In this document: piece after piece, positions 1-6,843 of the stretch | How the letters are laid out: the number at the start of each line of letters is the position of its first letter | Numbering within the stretch: position 1 is the stretch's first letter | Origin: Candidatus Glassbacteria bacterium RIFCSPLOWO2_12_FULL_58_11 | GTDB lineage: Bacteria; Gemmatimonadota; Glassbacteria; GWA2-58-10 | Reading direction: 5' to 3' | DNA: 25,736 nucleotides | NCBI GenBank assembly: GCA_001780825.1 | Contig: MFIX01000121.1 | Span: 13,441 to 39,176 of the forward strand | The notes under the pieces: generated by a model | What the model was told of the DNA's origin: nothing | Seen by the model: only the letters and a program-made list of their open reading frames with translations | Databases searched by the model: none | Program-made: the position numbers and the translations under genes

Positions 1-374
1 GATTCCTTGTTCGCCAGGGCGAGCCGCTTGCCCGCGCGCAGAGCCGCTATCGAGGGCGCAAGCCCGGCTGAGCCGACCAGCGCGTTAACCACGATATCCA
101 CATCGGGGTGCGTGGCCAGCTCCAGCAGAGCTTCCTGGCCGCTGGTTACCTCGATCCCGTCCAGGCCGGTCCCCTCGAGAGCTTTCAGCGCTTCCGGGTC
201 GGACAGGCTGATCCGCCTCGCGCCGCAGGCGCGGGCCGCCTCGGCCAGCCGAAGGGCATTCCGTCTGGCCGCCAGCGCAAACACCTCAAAACGGGTATCG
301 AGCTCGGCCACGACCGCAAGGCAGTTTTCGCCGATCGACCCGGTGGCTCCCAAGATACATACGGTTTTTGGCAT
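1..374 (-). CDS. dxr: 1-deoxy-D-xylulose 5-phosphate reductoisomerase, N-terminal part (gene runs off the window)
   Basis: The enzyme converts 1-deoxy-D-xylulose 5-phosphate to 2-C-methyl-D-erythritol 4-phosphate with NADPH, the committed step of the non-mevalonate isoprenoid pathway in the cytoplasm. About 124 residues are visible. They begin MPKTVCILGATGSIGENCL, which holds the GxTGxIG NADPH-binding loop at about residues 9-15, and end at the window edge in the conserved LALANKE segment. The catalytic domain lies outside. The ATG at 374 is three bases after the cdsA stop, so dxr is the third gene of an uppS-cdsA-dxr unit, a very common bacterial order. The product feeds the isopentenyl units used by UppS. 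Identification is firm; only completeness is unknown. Confidence 0.95.
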   Translation of the reverse strand, partial: MPKTVCILGATGSIGENCLAVVAELDTRFEVFALAARRNALRLAEAARACGARRISLSDPEALKALEGTGLDGIEVTSGQEALLELATHPDVDIVVNALVGSAGLAPSIAALRAGKRLALANKE

Positions 375-377
375 GGC

Positions 378-1211
378 TTAGACTGCCTGGCAGAAAAAAA
401 ACCTGAAAAGCAAGGTAGCCGGCACGGTAAAAAGCAGGCTGTCAAAGCGGTCCAGCACCCCGCCGTGGCCCGGAAGCAACCCGGAAGAGTCCTTTACCCC
501 CGCATCGCGCTTGATCAGAGATTCCACCAGGTCGCCGGCGATAGCCGCTCCGCCAATCAGCAAGCCATAGATAACCGAATCGAGCCGGTTGAACAGTCCC
601 GCCTGAACGCTGCCATAAGCCCAGGAGACAGCGACAACGAACAGGATCCCGCCGATTACGCCCTCATATGTTTTTCCCGGACTGATCAAGAGGCTCAGTT
701 TGTGCCTGCCGAAAAGACTGCCGCAGGCATAGCTGCCGACATCCACGCTCCAGGTGGCAAGATAGGCCAGCCAGAGCCAGCTCGCTCCCTGAGCCGCAGT
801 GAAAAACGGGTCCATGCGCAAGGGGATCTGGCAGGAAAACAAAGCGCCGCAATAGATTATCCCGAAAAGCGTCACCGAGATCCGGGCTATCGCCCCCTCG
901 ACTTTCCGGGTCACGGTCAACACCGCAATGGTCACCAGCACCAGCGAAAGGGTCACCGCCGGGAAAAGCCATCCGTCCTGCGTGTACCTCACCGCCTGAA
1001 AAGCGGCAAAGGGCAAATAAGCCGCCAGCGGGATTCCCAGCCCGGCCAGGGGTTTGATCTCTTTCTTCGCGGCCAGCCGGTAGAACTCATTGGCCGCCAG
1101 GGCCGCCTGGGCCGCTACGAAAGCCAGCAGGTACCACGAGCCCAGGCGGATCAGAAAATAAATCGCCGGCACTCCCGCGGCAGCCACCAGGACCCGCAGC
1201 AAAAGGTTCAA
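378..1211 (-). CDS. cdsA: phosphatidate cytidylyltransferase
   Basis: CdsA makes CDP-diacylglycerol from phosphatidic acid and CTP in the inner membrane, the branch point for phosphatidylglycerol and phosphatidylethanolamine. The 277-residue product is hydrophobic with about eight membrane segments and ends in the family signature, seen as KDSSGLLPGHGGVLDRFDS at roughly residues 238-256, with the expected Asp residues. The start is a TTG; a GGAGG Shine-Dalgarno sits 8 bases upstream and no in-frame ATG lies nearby, so the TTG looks real. The gene follows uppS after 61 bases and ends 3 bases before dxr. Length is normal for the family. Confidence 0.95.
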   Translation of the reverse strand: MNLLLRVLVAAAGVPAIYFLIRLGSWYLLAFVAAQAALAANEFYRLAAKKEIKPLAGLGIPLAAYLPFAAFQAVRYTQDGWLFPAVTLSLVLVTIAVLTVTRKVEGAIARISVTLFGIIYCGALFSCQIPLRMDPFFTAAQGASWLWLAYLATWSVDVGSYACGSLFGRHKLSLLISPGKTYEGVIGGILFVVAVSWAYGSVQAGLFNRLDSVIYGLLIGGAAIAGDLVESLIKRDAGVKDSSGLLPGHGGVLDRFDSLLFTVPATLLFRFFFCQAV

Positions 1212-1272
1212 CGGCCCAGCCTCCGGTCAGGCCGGTTATCCTTCCAGCCGGAAATCGACACTTTCATGGCGC

Positions 1273-2022
1273 TCAGCTCTTGCTCTTGACCCTGCCGAAC
1301 CTCCGGTCCCGCTTCTGGAAGTCGACAACGGCCTCGAAAAGATTTTTCTTGGCAAAATCCGGCCAGAGAACGGCCGTGATGTAGATCTCAGTATAAGCGA
1401 TCTGCCAGAGCAGGAAATTACTGATACGCATCTCGCCGCTGGTGCGGATCAGCAGGTCGGGGTCCGGCAGGCCGGCGGTATAGAGAGCATTGGAAATGGT
1501 TTCCTCATCTATATCCTCGGCTTCCAGACGGCCGGCGGCAGCCTCGCGGCAGAGGCTGCGGGTGGCATCGACAATTTCGCTGCGGCTCCCGTAGCTGATC
1601 GCCAGGTTGAGCACCATATCCGTCTGGTCCGCGGTGTATAGGCAGGCCTCCTCGAGGGCCTTGCGCGGCGCGGGATCGATTTTCTCCAGGCGGCCCAGGC
1701 ATTGAAGCCGGATCCCGTTTTCCCGCAGATTTTCCCGCTCCCGCCGGATGTAATTGCGCAACAGCTTCATCAGGACCGAGATCTCGCCCCGCGGGCGCTT
1801 CCAGTTTTCCTCGCTGAAAGCGTACAGGGTCAGCGCCTCGCAGCCCAGCTCGCGGCAGCCTTCGACCACCGCCCGCACCGCGTGCATGCCGTGCTGGTGG
1901 CCGAACACCCTGGGCTTGTTGCGCAGCTCGGCCCATCTCCCGTTCCCATCCATGATAATGGCGATATGGCGCGGGATAGTGCCATTGCTCAATACCATCT
2001 CTTTCAGTTCTTCTTCGGTCAT
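1273..2022 (-). CDS. uppS: isoprenyl transferase (undecaprenyl diphosphate synthase)
   Basis: This cis-prenyltransferase extends farnesyl diphosphate with isopentenyl diphosphate to the C55 lipid carrier used for peptidoglycan and O-antigen assembly. The 249-residue protein carries the signature HIAIIMDGNGRWA, in which Asp25 is the Mg/diphosphate-binding aspartate. It also has FSEENWKRP, and a C-terminal DLLIRTSGEMRISNFLLWQ region typical of the substrate-binding site. The ATG start is preceded by a GGAG and GAGCGG stretch. An intrinsic terminator behind frr (2247-2280) separates it from the ribosomal-protein operon, so it should have its own promoter in the 304-base gap. cdsA and dxr follow it. 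Confidence 0.96.
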   Translation of the reverse strand: MTEEELKEMVLSNGTIPRHIAIIMDGNGRWAELRNKPRVFGHQHGMHAVRAVVEGCRELGCEALTLYAFSEENWKRPRGEISVLMKLLRNYIRRERENLRENGIRLQCLGRLEKIDPAPRKALEEACLYTADQTDMVLNLAISYGSRSEIVDATRSLCREAAAGRLEAEDIDEETISNALYTAGLPDPDLLIRTSGEMRISNFLLWQIAYTEIYITAVLWPDFAKKNLFEAVVDFQKRDRRFGRVKSKS

Positions 2023-2075
2023 CCGCTCGCCTGCTCCGGGGTGAATACTTTCCCGCGCATTTCTCGCGCTGGATT

Positions 2076-2104
2076 AAATTATCAAGAAAGTGAATTAATG
2101 GCAA
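2076..2104 (-). promoter_or_regulatory. possible sigma-70 promoter for uppS
   Basis: Reading the minus strand, TTGCCA (2104-2099) is followed after 17 bases by TAATTT (2081-2076), or after 15 bases by GATAAT (2083-2078). The stretch is AT-rich against a GC-rich background and lies about 55 bases before the uppS ATG, downstream of the frr terminator where a promoter is needed. Matches to consensus are only moderate, so this is a guess at position rather than a firm call. Confidence 0.28.
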
Positions 2105-2110
2105 CAATTA

Positions 2111-2166
2111 AACCCGGAAAGACCCGCTATAAGCGGTGGCTCAGGTCTCCGGAAGAGACCCGGGTT
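2111..2166. other. possible three-way-junction RNA fold
   Basis: Three nested inverted repeats fit together. A closing stem pairs AACCCG (2111-2116) with CGGGTT (2161-2166). One inner stem pairs CCGCT (2124-2128) with AGCGG (2132-2136). A second pairs GGTCTC (2144-2149) with GAGACC (2155-2160). The second inner stem abuts the closing stem with no spacer, which would allow stacking. I do not recognise a known riboswitch class. Chance formation in GC-rich DNA is possible, and the orientation is not determined. Confidence 0.3.
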
Positions 2167-2246
2167 ATTGGCGCCGAACCGGGGAATAAGCGCTCCCGAG
2201 CAAGAGCGCATTACAGGGGAAAAAACCTTTGCCGGACAAGAATTTC

Positions 2247-2280
2247 AAAAAAAATCCCCGGATAATCCGCTTCCGGGGAT
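2247..2280 (-). terminator. intrinsic terminator after frr
   Basis: On the minus strand ATCCCCGG (2280-2273) and CCGGGGAT (2261-2254) form an 8-bp GC-rich stem with an 11-base loop. A run of eight T residues follows, starting at the base of the stem. It lies 47 bases downstream of the frr stop and so ends the rplM-to-frr transcription unit. Confidence 0.9.
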
Positions 2281-2326
2281 AGCTTTCCAGCCTGGAACTT
2301 TAACCTTCGGCCTCAGCGGCAGAAAG

Positions 2327-2884
2327 CTAAACTTCCATGATCTCATCTTCCTTGGTTTTCAGCACCGCATCCAATTTTTCGATATATTTATCGGTCAATT
2401 TCTGGATCTGATCCAGTCCATCAAGCTCATTGTCCTCGGAGATTTTTCCATCTTTCTGGATACTTTTGAGCTGCTCATTAGCCTCCCTGCGCCAGTGCCT
2501 GACCGAGACGCGCCCCTGCTCGGTTATCTTGTGGGCCAGGCGCACCAGCTCTTTACGGCGCTCCTCGTTAAGCGTCGGGATGGGCACCCGGATCACCTGG
2601 CTGTCATTAGAGGGCGTCAAGCCCAGATCCGAAGCTTGGATCGCTTTGGTAATTGAACCGATCTGGCTCCGGTCCCAGGGCTGAATCACCAGCAGCCGCG
2701 GCTCCGGCGCATTGATCGTCGCCAACTGGTTGAGTGGCATCTTGGTGCCGTAAGCCTCGACCTGGAGATGTTCGACCAGAGTCGGTGAAGCTTTACCCGT
2801 ACGGATAGCGGACAATTCGTGACAAATCCCTTCGAAGGCCTGTTCCATTTTTTCGGTTGTTGATTTTAAGATTCCCTCGATCAT
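2327..2884 (-). CDS. frr: ribosome recycling factor
   Basis: RRF, with EF-G, splits the post-termination ribosome so that subunits can be reused. The 185-residue length is the family norm. Recognisable blocks are the N-terminal helix with LSAIRTGKASPTLVEHLQVE, the middle LLVIQPWDRS, and IRVPIPTLNEERRKELVRLA near the start of the second long helix. The ATG overlaps the pyrH stop as ATGA, so the two are translationally coupled. The gene ends in TAG and is the last of its operon, with a strong terminator just beyond. Confidence 0.97.
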   Translation of the reverse strand: MIEGILKSTTEKMEQAFEGICHELSAIRTGKASPTLVEHLQVEAYGTKMPLNQLATINAPEPRLLVIQPWDRSQIGSITKAIQASDLGLTPSNDSQVIRVPIPTLNEERRKELVRLAHKITEQGRVSVRHWRREANEQLKSIQKDGKISEDNELDGLDQIQKLTDKYIEKLDAVLKTKEDEIMEV

Positions 2885-3603
2885 GATTTCGCCTCCACAA
2901 CTGTACCGATGATCTCACCGGCAACGATTCGGGGCAGGGCGCCTTTTTTCCCCATGTTGAATACCTGAATCGGCAGCTTGTTATCCATGCACAGCGTGAT
3001 CGCGGTTGTATCCATGACCCGGATTTCTTTCTTTAACACTTCGAGGTAGGAGAGGCGGCGGATAAAGCGAGCTTTTTTATTGATTTCCGGGTCCGCCGTG
3101 TAAATCCCGTCGACCTTTGTGGCTTTGAGAATGATCTGGCTCTCGGTTTCAATGGCCCGGAGCACCGCGGCCGTGTCCGTGGAGAAATAGGGGTTCCCGG
3201 TACCGCCGGCAAATATGACCACCCGGCCTTTTTCCAGATGGCGGATCGCCCGGCGGCGGATGTACGGCTCGGCCAGCTGCTCCATGCGGATTGCGGTCAT
3301 CACCCGGGTCTCGAGCCCGCGGCTTTCGAGGATATTCTGTACGGCAAGGGCATTGATCACCGTGGCCAGCATACCCATGTAATCCGCCGATACCCGGTCA
3401 ATGCCATGCTCGACGGCATAGCTTCCGCGGACAATATTGCCGCCGCCGATAACCATGCCGAGCTGGACGCCCTGAGATTGAATTTTGCAGATATCATCGG
3501 TGAGCGGGCCCAGGCAGGAAGGCGCCAGGCCGTGACAGTCTTCGCCCGATAGAGCCTCGCCGCTCAACTTCAGAAGGACTCTGCTATATTTTAGGCCGGG
3601 CAT
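2881..3603 (-). CDS. pyrH: uridylate kinase (UMP kinase)
   Basis: PyrH phosphorylates UMP to UDP, the entry to UTP and CTP synthesis; the bacterial hexameric enzyme belongs to the amino-acid-kinase fold. The 240-residue product begins with RVLLKLSGEAL, the lysine/glycine phosphate-binding segment. It has VIGGGNIVRG in the nucleotide-binding loop region, FAGGTGNPYFSTDTAA, and the conserved ATKVDGIYTADP. It lies between tsf and frr, the usual arrangement, and its TGA overlaps the frr ATG. The ATG start at 3603 has no clear Shine-Dalgarno, but no better in-frame start exists. Confidence 0.97.
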   Translation of the reverse strand: MPGLKYSRVLLKLSGEALSGEDCHGLAPSCLGPLTDDICKIQSQGVQLGMVIGGGNIVRGSYAVEHGIDRVSADYMGMLATVINALAVQNILESRGLETRVMTAIRMEQLAEPYIRRRAIRHLEKGRVVIFAGGTGNPYFSTDTAAVLRAIETESQIILKATKVDGIYTADPEINKKARFIRRLSYLEVLKKEIRVMDTTAITLCMDNKLPIQVFNMGKKGALPRIVAGEIIGTVVEAKS

Positions 3604-3687
3604 CAGTGTTTTTGGGCAGAGATGGTCTCGAGCCCGCCGCGGGAGTTTGATCCGCTCAGGCGATGCGCTCGAGAAAAGGGAAGATTA

Positions 3688-4281
3688 TTACTGACCCAGT
3701 TGAAAACGGGTAAAGCGCCTGATTACGATGTTCTCGCCTACTTTTCCAGCCACTTCCCGGATCAACTGACCAACCGCGGTATCTGGGTTTTTCACGAAAG
3801 GCTGATCCAATAAACAGGCTTCCTGGTAGAATTTTTCCAGGCGGCCTTCGGCTATTTTGTCCCAGACTTTTTCCGGTTTGTCGCTCTGGGAGGCCTGTTC
3901 CCGATAAATCTCTTTTTCCTTTTCGAGGACTTCCGCCGGGACATCCTCCTGGCGGATGTAGTCAGGGCTGGAGGCGGCGATATGCATGGCCAGGTCTTTG
4001 GCCAGCTGCTGGAATACCTCGGTACGGGCCACGAAATCGGTTTCGCAGTTCAGCTCGATCAGCACGCCGATCTTGCCGCCCATATGGATATAGGAATGGA
4101 CCAGCCCCTCCCGGGCCTCGCGGTCCTGCCGCTTGGCGGCTTTCATCGCCCCTGTCTTACGCAGAATTTCCGTGGCCTTGTCGGCATTGCCGCCGGCCTC
4201 CGCCAGCGCCTTCTTGCAATCCATCATGCCGGCGCCGGTCGCTTTGCGCAGCGCCTGCACGCTGGCTGCGGTGATTTCCAT
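3688..4281 (-). CDS. tsf: elongation factor Ts (short form)
   Basis: EF-Ts is the nucleotide exchange factor that releases GDP from EF-Tu. The N-terminal UBA-like region reads ALRKATGAGMMDCKKALAEA, followed by the core block ELNCETDFVART, whose TDFVA element contacts EF-Tu. At 197 residues it is the short form, lacking much of the second core subdomain found in the roughly 280-residue enterobacterial protein; Thermus-type EF-Ts is similar in length. I chose the ATG at 4281 because GGGAG sits 5 bases upstream. The GTG at 4287 overlaps that same Shine-Dalgarno. It follows rpsB after about 110 bases and precedes pyrH. Confidence 0.96.
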   Translation of the reverse strand: MEITAASVQALRKATGAGMMDCKKALAEAGGNADKATEILRKTGAMKAAKRQDREAREGLVHSYIHMGGKIGVLIELNCETDFVARTEVFQQLAKDLAMHIAASSPDYIRQEDVPAEVLEKEKEIYREQASQSDKPEKVWDKIAEGRLEKFYQEACLLDQPFVKNPDTAVGQLIREVAGKVGENIVIRRFTRFQLGQ

Positions 4282-4393
4282 TTTCACTCCCGTAATTCCT
4301 GCTGATTAACAAAGATATTCCAAGAGTATAAACTCCAGCGGGAGCCGGTCAACCGTTGCCGCTCCGCCGGCAATTATCGATTCCGCGCCAGGG

Positions 4394-5590
4394 TTACTCG
4401 GAAGCTTTCTCCTTGGGCCTGGAGCCGGACTTCTCACCCTGTTTACGGGCCGGAGCCGGAGCTTTTTTCTCGGCGCTCTCGGCTTTTTTCCCCTCGCCCG
4501 GGGCGGATTTTGGGGCAGGTTTCGCCGCAGGTCTGGCGGCTTTCGCCGTCTGTTCTTTAGCCGGCGCTTTGGCCTCTTTTGCGGCCTTGGCCTCTGCACC
4601 ACGCTCGGCGCTTTTATCGGCGACAGGGTGCTCCTTACGTGGCGCCTCGGGCTTTCCCGCGATCTTCGCGGGCTCCGCCGCTGCCGCTGGCACCTGCACC
4701 GCTTTGCCCTCAGGCATCCTGGGCGCTCTTGGCGCGCCCTGGCCCGCCATTTCCTCAATCGGCCGCTTCTTGCCATGACGGCGTCTCGGTCTGGTCCGTC
4801 TCGGCTGGTCCTGGCCGCCCCTCGCGGGAGCCCCCTCTTCCCTTCTCTCTTCGCTCTGCGCGGCCGCGGTCTCCCGGGTCTGCTTCTCCAGCTCCGCCCG
4901 CTCGGTGTACTTGGCTTTGCCATCCAGAACCGCATCGGCAATGGTCTGGGTAATCATCTTGACCGAGCGGATCGCATCATCATTGCCGGCGACCGGGAAG
5001 TTGATTTTTTCCGGATCGGCGTTGGTATCGATCAATGCTATCAGAGGAATGCCGATCTTGTTCGCTTCGGAAACCGCGATTTTCTCTTTCTGGGCATCGA
5101 CTACAAATATGGCGTCGGGGACATCAGTCAACAGCTTGATCCCATCCAGGGTCCGCTGGAGCTTGAGCAGTTCGCGCTGAAGGGAGAGGCCTTCTTTTTT
5201 GGTCCGGGTCTCGAATTCACCCTCGTCACGCATCCGCTCGAGCTCACGCAGCCGGCGGATATTCTTCTTGATCGTCTGGAAATTGGTGATCATGCCGCCG
5301 AGCCAGCGCTCGTTGACATAATACATTCCGCAGCGCAACGCCTCATCGCGGATAATATCCCGCAGTTGCTTCTTGGTGCCCACGAACAGGATGGTGCCGC
5401 CCTTTTCGGCGATGTCGTGCACCCTGTCCGAGGCTTTCTTCAAATGATTGAGGGTCTTTTTCAGATCGATGATATGGATCCCGTTGCGCTCGGCGAAAAT
5501 AAACTTCTTCATCTTCGGGTTCCAGCGCCGGGTCTGGTGACCGAAATGCACACCGGATTCCAGTAGATCCTGGATACTTGGAAATGCCAT
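4394..5590 (-). CDS. rpsB: 30S ribosomal protein S2 with a long low-complexity C-terminal tail
   Basis: Residues 1 to about 235 are a complete uS2. They include LLESGVHFGHQTRRWNPKM at the start, then GGTILFVGTKKQ, RWLGGMITNFQTI, PDAIFVVDAQKEKIAV and a final block around GNDDAIRSVKMITQTIADAV. uS2 sits on the back of the 30S subunit and helps recruit S1. The protein then continues for some 160 residues instead of stopping near 240-260. This tail is rich in Ala, Lys, Pro, Glu and Arg, has a basic RRTRPRRRHGKKR patch at about residues 265-277, and ends in repeated AK/PA segments. It is predicted to be disordered. The reading frame is open with a normal TAA end. The Shine-Dalgarno AAGGAG lies in a small hairpin before the ATG. 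Confidence 0.96.
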   Translation of the reverse strand: MAFPSIQDLLESGVHFGHQTRRWNPKMKKFIFAERNGIHIIDLKKTLNHLKKASDRVHDIAEKGGTILFVGTKKQLRDIIRDEALRCGMYYVNERWLGGMITNFQTIKKNIRRLRELERMRDEGEFETRTKKEGLSLQRELLKLQRTLDGIKLLTDVPDAIFVVDAQKEKIAVSEANKIGIPLIALIDTNADPEKINFPVAGNDDAIRSVKMITQTIADAVLDGKAKYTERAELEKQTRETAAAQSEERREEGAPARGGQDQPRRTRPRRRHGKKRPIEEMAGQGAPRAPRMPEGKAVQVPAAAAEPAKIAGKPEAPRKEHPVADKSAERGAEAKAAKEAKAPAKEQTAKAARPAAKPAPKSAPGEGKKAESAEKKAPAPARKQGEKSGSRPKEKASE

Positions 5591-5593
5591 CTA

Positions 5594-5606
5594 CGCTCCT
5601 TGAGCG
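5594..5606 (-). promoter_or_regulatory. hairpin enclosing the rpsB Shine-Dalgarno
   Basis: On the minus strand CGCTC-AAG-GAGCG forms a 5-bp stem with a 3-base loop, and the AAGGAG ribosome-binding site falls in its loop and 3' arm. It ends 3 bases before the rpsB ATG. A second small hairpin, GGGA/TCCC (5618-5606), sits directly upstream and competes for its outermost base. Such pairing could modulate S2 translation. S2 feedback on its own mRNA is known in other bacteria, but this specific structure is inferred. Confidence 0.35.
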
Positions 5607-5679
5607 GGACTTAATCCCTGGTACGGAAAAAACGCTTATCAGGTAGTGCTTAACCGCAATGAACTTGAAAACGGGTCGA

Positions 5680-6081
5680 TTAACGCTTCGAGAACTGGAA
5701 GCGCTTGCGGGCCTTGGGACGGCCGTACTTCTTGCGTTCGACCATCCGCGGGTCGCGGGTCAGCAGGCCCAGCTTGCGCAGGCTCGTACGGACCGATTCA
5801 TCCACGCTCACGAGCGCGCGCGCCACCGCCAGGCGGATCGCCCCGGCCTGGCCGGTTTGCCCGCCGCCCTGCACGTTGACTTTGACCCGGTACTGGCCGA
5901 GGGTCTCGGTGGCGGCAAACGGCTGCTCGACAAGCTGCACGTGCGAGGTACGGCTGAAATAATCGTTCAACGCGCGGCCATTGATATCCCACTCCCCTTT
6001 GCCGCGGCTCAGATAGACGCGGGCCACGCTGGTCTTGCGCCGTCCTATGGCATGGATTGCCTTGCTGCTTTCCTTATCCAA
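5680..6081 (-). CDS. rpsI: 30S ribosomal protein S9
   Basis: uS9 is a 30S head protein whose C-terminal tail reaches the P-site tRNA. The 133-residue product shows the family blocks AIGRRKTSVARVYLSRGKGEW near the N-terminus and QVSGG-like GGGQTGQAGAIRLAVARAL in the middle. It ends in the usual basic DPRMVERKKYGRPKARKRFQFSKR region. The start is TTG, chosen because a near-perfect AGGAGG lies 6 bases upstream. It follows rplM, the standard L13-S9 pairing, and rpsB is next. Confidence 0.97.
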   Translation of the reverse strand: MDKESSKAIHAIGRRKTSVARVYLSRGKGEWDINGRALNDYFSRTSHVQLVEQPFAATETLGQYRVKVNVQGGGQTGQAGAIRLAVARALVSVDESVRTSLRKLGLLTRDPRMVERKKYGRPKARKRFQFSKR

Positions 6082-6190
6082 ATCTTATCCTCCTGAGATG
6101 CCTGGCCGGCCGGGTAAGCCCTGACGGCAGGCCTGATTCGCCGCTCCCTTCTTTGCGGCCGATGCGGCGGAAGGGAGGTTACTGGAATTT

Positions 6191-6619
6191 CTACAGGGCC
6201 AACGGTTCCGGCTTCTGGGCCTCATGCGGATGATCGGAGCCGGAATAGACTTTCATTTTCTTCAGTTGGCTGCGGCCCATGTGATTGTGCGGCAGCATGC
6301 CCATCACCGCATGACGGATCACCCACTCCGGCTTGCTTCTGAGCATATCATCCAGACGCGTATCTTTCCGGCCGCCGGGATAACCGCTGTGGCGGAAATA
6401 GAATTTCTGCTCGAGCTTTTTGCCGGTAAGCCGGATTTTCTCGGCGTTGATCACGATTACAAAGTCTCCGGTGTCCAGGTGACGGGCCACGTAAGGCTTG
6501 CGCTTGCCCATCAACAGGCCGGCCACCTCAGAAGCCAGGCGGCCCAGAACTTTGCCGGTCGCATCGACCAGGTGCCATTTTTTTTCGATATCGGCGTGCT
6601 TTGTGACATGTGTCTGCAT
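6191..6619 (-). CDS. rplM: 50S ribosomal protein L13
   Basis: uL13 is an early-assembling 50S protein. From the ATG at 6619 the product is 142 residues, the usual family length. It contains KKWHLVDATGKVLGRLAS, then GDFVIVINAEKIRLTGKK, YFRHSGYPGG, and the MLPHNHMGRSQLKKMKVYSG block near the end. An upstream in-frame start at 6673 would add 18 residues with no counterpart in L13, so I reject it. It begins the rplM-rpsI-rpsB-tsf-pyrH-frr run and has AT-rich promoter-like sequence and a leader hairpin upstream. Confidence 0.97.
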   Translation of the reverse strand: MQTHVTKHADIEKKWHLVDATGKVLGRLASEVAGLLMGKRKPYVARHLDTGDFVIVINAEKIRLTGKKLEQKFYFRHSGYPGGRKDTRLDDMLRSKPEWVIRHAVMGMLPHNHMGRSQLKKMKVYSGSDHPHEAQKPEPLAL

Positions 6620-6648
6620 ATTCAGGTTCCATCCGCGACGGAAATTAC

Positions 6649-6673
6649 TTGCCTTTGGTTTTCCACCAGGCAA
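6649..6673 (-). promoter_or_regulatory. stem-loop in the rplM leader
   Basis: On the minus strand TTGCCT (6673-6668) pairs with AGGCAA (6654-6649), and a short inner GG/CC pairing can add to it. The hairpin ends about 30 bases before the L13 ATG, within the probable mRNA leader. Ribosomal-protein leaders often carry autoregulatory structures; I cannot match this one to a known class. Confidence 0.3.
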
Positions 6674-6729
6674 ATGAATACCGGAGGGCCGGCCGCTCTC
6701 CGCGGGCCGTAAACATTGCTCCCCGGTGT

Positions 6730-6774
6730 TTTATATAGATTTGTTAAGTTAATATCAATAAAAATACTTGTCAA
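6730..6774 (-). promoter_or_regulatory. promoter region for the rplM operon
   Basis: The gap upstream of rplM contains an AT-rich island with overlapping sigma-70-like elements on the minus strand. TTGACA (6774-6769) is followed after 17 bases by TAACTT (6751-6746). TTGATA (6759-6754) is followed after 18 bases by TATAAA (6735-6730) or after 16 bases by TATATA. Either would give a leader of roughly 100 bases. The exact pair used is uncertain. Confidence 0.5.
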
Positions 6775-6843
6775 TAATATTCTATTCCGTGCGAGTACTT
6801 TCGACGGCCGGCGGAAAACCGGACCTCGAGACCCTCCCGCAGC

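Larger units (their letters stand above)
2023..2326. other. intergenic region between uppS and frr
   Basis: This 304-base gap holds three things. Next to frr is an intrinsic terminator (2247-2280). In the middle is a possible three-way-junction RNA fold (2111-2166). Between that and uppS is an AT-rich stretch with a weak promoter-like sequence (2076-2104). I see no convincing protein gene. A 55-codon plus-strand reading frame beginning with the ATG at 2098 has no good Shine-Dalgarno and runs into the terminator arm. Confidence 0.6.

Noticed and set aside
2098..2265. A 55-codon basic plus-strand reading frame beginning MATIKPGKTRYKRW.
   Set aside because: It has no Shine-Dalgarno, no family resemblance, and ends within the minus-strand terminator of frr; the basic composition is likely chance.
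4628..5566. A 312-codon plus-strand open frame opposite rpsB.
   Set aside because: It is the antisense of a certain ribosomal protein gene; GC-rich codon use creates long open antisense frames throughout this window, for example also opposite the dehydrogenase at 19815-20945.
6082..6190. Possible H-type pseudoknot between rplM and rpsI (CTCCCTT/AAGGGAG interleaved with CGCCG/CGGCG).
   Set aside because: The connecting loop across the first stem would have no bases, which is sterically impossible; only one stem at a time can form.
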